The notes under the pieces are model-generated. The model had not been told where the DNA came from, did no database searches, and saw only the letters and a list, made by a program, of their open reading frames with translations. Below are positions 18,079 through 22,500 of a DNA stretch of 22,500 nt, piece by piece. The stretch spans positions 1,305,001 to 1,327,500 of the forward strand of contig JACVTC010000008.1 in the NCBI GenBank assembly GCA_016946835.1. Direction: 5' to 3'. This DNA comes from Neocallimastix lanati (nom. inval.). Its lineage: Eukaryota > Neocallimastigomycota > Neocallimastigomycetes > Neocallimastigales > Neocallimastigaceae. Position 1 is the stretch's first letter, and every line of letters starts with the position of its first letter. The position numbers and the translations under genes were made by a program.

Positions 18079-20580
18079 ATGTCATCAAAATCACCTTCAA
18101 ATATAAATAATTTACAGGAATCAGAAAATGAACCTTTAAAAAATGAACAAAATGAAAGTACAAATAATATTAATAATAATAATGAGAATCAAAAAAATAT
18201 AAAAAGTGAAAGTGAAGCATTAATATTAAATAAATTTTCGTTATATGAAACAAAAACAGTAATGTATTTTTATATTATTCATAATATTTTTTTTAAAAAT
18301 TAAAAATAATTGTTATTTATATTAAAAACTATTTTTTTTTTAATTAAATAATAACTAAAATTAATACATAAAAAAAAAAAAAAATAATACCTTCTTAATA
18401 CCTTCTTTATTACAAAATAAATAAATTCCTTTTTAATTACATTATAAATTAATGAAATATAAATTGATGATAATATAACATTTAAAGAGATTTTATATCC
18501 TCGGTACAAATCAAAATGAAGAAAAATACAGAGTATTAAAAATAGATAGAACTGTTCCGGAGGAACTCATAATTACGGATGATGATGTTATTTATTCTAA
18601 ACAAGAAATTGTTCAATTGCTCGCTATGATTGAGGATGGTAATAAAATTTCAGGTGGTTTACATAAAATTGCTAGATTTTTTGGAATTATAGGTAATTAA
18701 TAAATATAAAAATTTAACATTTTAGCAATTAATAAATTAATAAAATTAAAATGAAAAAAATGTTTATTAAACAATTACATTTTTATATTTGACACTTAAA
18801 ATCTAATTTAATATGAAAGGATTTGTGAAATTTCTTGAAGGTTATTATATGATTATTATAACGAAAAGAAGTGCAGTAGCATTATTAGGTGGTCATTATA
18901 TTTATCATATAGATGATACATTATTAATTAGTATTCCAGGACAAGGTGTAAAAATAGATAAAAAACAAAATGAGGCCAAGTAACTTGACATTCTTATAAA
19001 TACTTTTTTTTTTATTTTATAAAATAATAAAAATATTAGAATTATTTTTATTATTAATATATCTTTAAATAAATATTATATTGAATTATTAGTTTTATTT
19101 ATTATTATTTTAATAATAAAAAATATTAATATAATATTATATATATATAATATTATTATTTATTATTATTATATAAAAAAAATTGTTTTTGAAAATTTTC
19201 AAGATATTTACAAATATTTTCACAAGTTGACCTTACAAAAAATTGTTACTTTAGTTATACATATGATATTACTTGTTCTCTTCAGCATAATTTAAGTCGT
19301 CCACCTGGTCGTCAAAACTTTTTACAAAATGAAATGTTTATATGGAATTATTATTTATTAAAAAATGGATTTAAATCCTTTAAATCATCATGGGTTTTAC
19401 CTATAATACACGGATTTGTTGATCAATCAAGTAATAATAATATAATATATATTAAGACAAATAAAAAATATTAATAATCAATCATTATTATTACTATTAC
19501 TATTATTACTATTACTATTACTATTACTATTACTATATTATTTATATTTATAATGAAAGAAATATCAATTTATGGCCATATTGTTAATGTTACTCTAATT
19601 GCAAGACGTTCAAGACATTTTGCGGGTGCACGTTTTTTGAAACGTGGTGTAAATGATGAAGTAAATATTTTTATGCTAGAATTTTTATATGAAAAACTTT
19701 ATTTAATTAATTTGCTATTAATATATATTAATTGTTATTTTTTAATGAATATTTTTAATAGGGGTACGTAGCAAATGATGTAGAAACCGAACAAATTGTT
19801 CATGATGCAAAAACAACATCATTTTATTTACCTCCAGGTCGTTATGGAAATAAACCATCATTTACTTCCTTTTTACAACATAGGGGCTCTATACCTTTGT
19901 ATTGGTCCCAAGATACTTCAACAATGGCACCAAAGCCCCCAATTCATAGTAATAATATATTTAATTAATATATAAAAAAATCTCAATATATATTATTCAG
20001 TTTTAAATAAATAAATAAAATGAAATAAAAAAAAAAAAAAAATTAAATCTAAAATATATGTATATATATACATATATATTAGATTTAATGAATATTATTA
20101 ATATTTTAATAATTCTACATATTAATAATTAATAAAATAAATATATATATATATAAATAAAGTTAATGTTGTTGATCCATATTATTCAGCTGCAGCTTTA
20201 CATTTTGATAACATGTTCAAACGATATGGTTTTCCAATTATTGTTTTAAATTTAGTTAAGGTATTTTAATTTATATAAAATATAATCAAAGTCAATCATT
20301 TTTATAATATGAAAATTAAAATTTATTTATAATTATTATAATAATAATAACAACAACAACCATAATAATAATAATGATGATAATAATAATAATTAAAAAA
20401 ATTATAATAATAAAAATGACAAATAAATAAATTTTAGACTAAAGAAAAAACCAAAAGAGAATCAATCTTATTAGATGAATTTAATCAAGCAGTTTCATAT
20501 TTAAATCAAACGTTACCACAATCAAAGCAAATTAAATATATTGCATGGGATATGGCAAGAGCTTCGAAAAGGTTCATTTT

Positions 20581-20614
<34 letters not shown>

Positions 20615-20872
20615 CATTTTTGCTTGTTTATTTATTTATGTTCTTATTTATATTTATATTTATATTTATTTATTTATTTATTTATTTATTTTTTATATTT
20701 CATATTTTATTTTTATATTATTTATATTAATAGTGAAGATCAAGATGTTATTGGAATTTTGGAGGATATAGCAGAATATGTAATTAATACTACAGGTTTT
20801 TTCCATAGTGGTGCAGAACCAACAATAAATGCAATGAGAAAATCAGGGTAAATCATTTATTATTACTATTCC

Positions 20873-20920
<48 letters not shown>

Positions 20921-21765
20921 ATATATAAATTAGTGGTTATTAAATTAAAAAATGTGTATAATAATATAATAGATTAAATACTCCTGTTAATATGATAAAA
21001 CAATCACTTATAAAGAGACAAACGGGTGTTGTTAGAACAAATTGTGTTGATTGTCTTGATAGAACTAATGCAGCACAATTCGTTATAGGAAAATGTGCTT
21101 TAGCTCATCAGGTATAGAATAATCATTTTTAATAATAGTTTTTAATTATAAAAATATATAACTAATATTATATAATTAATATAAAATAAAATAATGTATA
21201 TGTATATATATATTTAGTTATATGCTTTAGGTATTCTTAGTCATCCCTCATTACCATTTGATACTGATGCTGTTAATTTATTAAATGCAATGTATCACGA
21301 TCATGGTGATACAATTGCTTTACAATATGGTGGTTCTCATCTTGTTAATACAATGGAAACTTATCGAAAAATTGCACCATGGACATCCCATTCAAGAGAT
21401 ATGATAGAAAGTATTAGAAGATACTACAGTAACTCATTTACAGGTATGTATTTTTAAAATTTATAAAATATTTAATATTTATTACTATTATATAATATTA
21501 ATTTCATATATTTTATCGTTATTAATATTAATATTATTATTATTTTATATTATTTATTAAATTAATTAATTAATTTATATTAAATGCAAAAATTTAATAA
21601 TTTAATTTTAAATAGATGCTGAAAAGCAAAATGCTATAAATTTATTCCTTGGAAATTATATACCCTCAGATGATCAACCTTTATTATGGGAATTAACTAC
21701 TGATCATCATTTACACAATAAAAATAATCAAATTATGAAACCTATAAGATCGTAAGTATTATTTG

Positions 21766-21797
<32 letters not shown>

Positions 21798-22394
21798 AAA
21801 TAAAATAAGATAAAATAAAATAAAAAAGGAAATACTTAAAATTTTATGATTTATTCATTATTATATACAAAATATTAAAATGTGACATTTTTTTTTATAA
21901 ATTAACTTTAATTTTTAAATAATAAAATTTATTATATTATAAAATTTAAAGATATACTCATTGGTGGTTAGAATCGACTTTCGAATTTGCAGATAATGAT
22001 TTGGAATTTTCCCAAGATAATATTTGTTTTAATACAAATGATAGTTCCTTTGAAGAATATTATAGACCAAAACTTTATACATCATTTAGTCGTTTGTTTT
22101 CATATAATATGATTAGTACTTTACGGTAATATATTTTATTTAATTTTTTATTTTTATTTTTATTTTTTTTATTTTATTTTATTTTTTTTTTTTTAATATT
22201 CTTTTTTTTTTTTTTCATTATTTTTATAATTATTATTATTGTTACTTATTATTATATTTAATTATAATAATAACTTTTATTAATTATTGATTATTAATAA
22301 ATAGTATGAATAAAGATAGTGAAAATTCAAATAATAGTCCGTTTAGTATAAAATCAGATTCATCAAAACAAACAAAATACTTTATGATTTATAG
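18079..22394 (+). CDS. FIG4: FIG4-like SAC-domain phosphoinositide phosphatase, 3' end off window
   Basis: Lipid phosphatase of the endolysosomal PI(3,5)P2 system, which in yeast and animals works with the PIKfyve/Fab1 kinase and the Vac14 scaffold. Exons: 18079-18258, 18488-18692, 18820-18979, 19204-19430, 19560-19660, 19762-19948, 20163-20260, 20438-20571, 20734-20847, 20973-21111, 21218-21443, 21616-21751, 21952-22125, 22305-22394. All joins are GT-AG and in frame, giving 723 residues so far. Residues 1-52 are an Asn/Glu-rich lead. The SAC domain follows: [80 protein letters not shown]. The catalytic CX5RT loop [12 protein letters not shown] has C493 and R499. FIG4-type blocks come after it ([29 protein letters not shown]), which separates it from Sac1. 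Introns are 101-229 bp and carry long T and A runs. The last exon shown ends in a GT donor, so the gene continues. Confidence 0.95.
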
Positions 22395-22500
22395 GTAAAT
22401 ATACTTTTATGTGAATTTATTATTAAATATATGTAATATATATAGTAAATTTTAATTTTTTTTTTTTAAAAAAAAATAAAAATTATATATATATATATTT

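Noticed and set aside
20545-20851. Continuous frames crossing a T run in the FIG4 gene
   Set aside because: They read through the intron at 20572-20733 and insert poly-Phe and Tyr/Leu-rich sequence between two conserved SAC-domain exons. GT-AG splicing in frame is far better supported.

Overview
The window reads as nuclear DNA of an anaerobic gut fungus (Neocallimastigomycota). Three things point there: an extremely A+T-rich background full of A or T runs of about 25-47 nt, genes split by short AT-rich GT-AG introns, and a decayed carbohydrate-active enzyme gene ending in tandem fungal dockerin (CBM10-type) modules, the hallmark of the anaerobic-fungal cellulosome. Genus cannot be settled from the sequence alone.

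Layout. 1-1471: AT-rich DNA with weak coding-like scraps. 1472-2471 (-): a four-exon universal stress protein gene with an intact ATP-binding glycine motif. 2472-5801: gene-poor DNA with long homopolymers, a 74-bp-period duplication and a doubtful coding relic. 5802-6891 (+): a pseudogene of a secreted GH43-CBM22-dockerin-dockerin enzyme, 5'-truncated and broken by stops and frameshifts. About 7077-7860: a minisatellite of roughly 13 units of about 52 bp directly behind the pseudogene. 8999-12340 (-): a single-exon 1113-codon gene for an asparagine/serine-rich protein with a coiled-coil-like N-terminal half, a homeodomain-like recognition helix, basic clusters, a 12-residue repeat array and an IPNH-polyAsn array. 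12341-18078: 5.7 kb without a recognisable gene, holding diverged direct repeats, a perfect 24-bp inverted repeat, stray minisatellite units, and three short islands of much higher G+C. Island 1 has a perfect 17-bp flanking direct repeat and island 2 a 12-bp one, as expected of retroposed elements. 18079 to the right edge (+): at least 14 exons of a FIG4-type SAC-domain phosphoinositide phosphatase, with its catalytic CX5RT motif, running off the window.

The genes do not form a pathway: a stress protein, a probable nuclear protein and an endolysosomal lipid phosphatase sit apart in repeat-rich DNA, with one dead cellulosomal gene between them. I see no convincing new multi-gene system. The most interesting objects are the GC islands, the unusual homeodomain-like Asn-rich protein, and the dead dockerin enzyme with its adjoining minisatellite.
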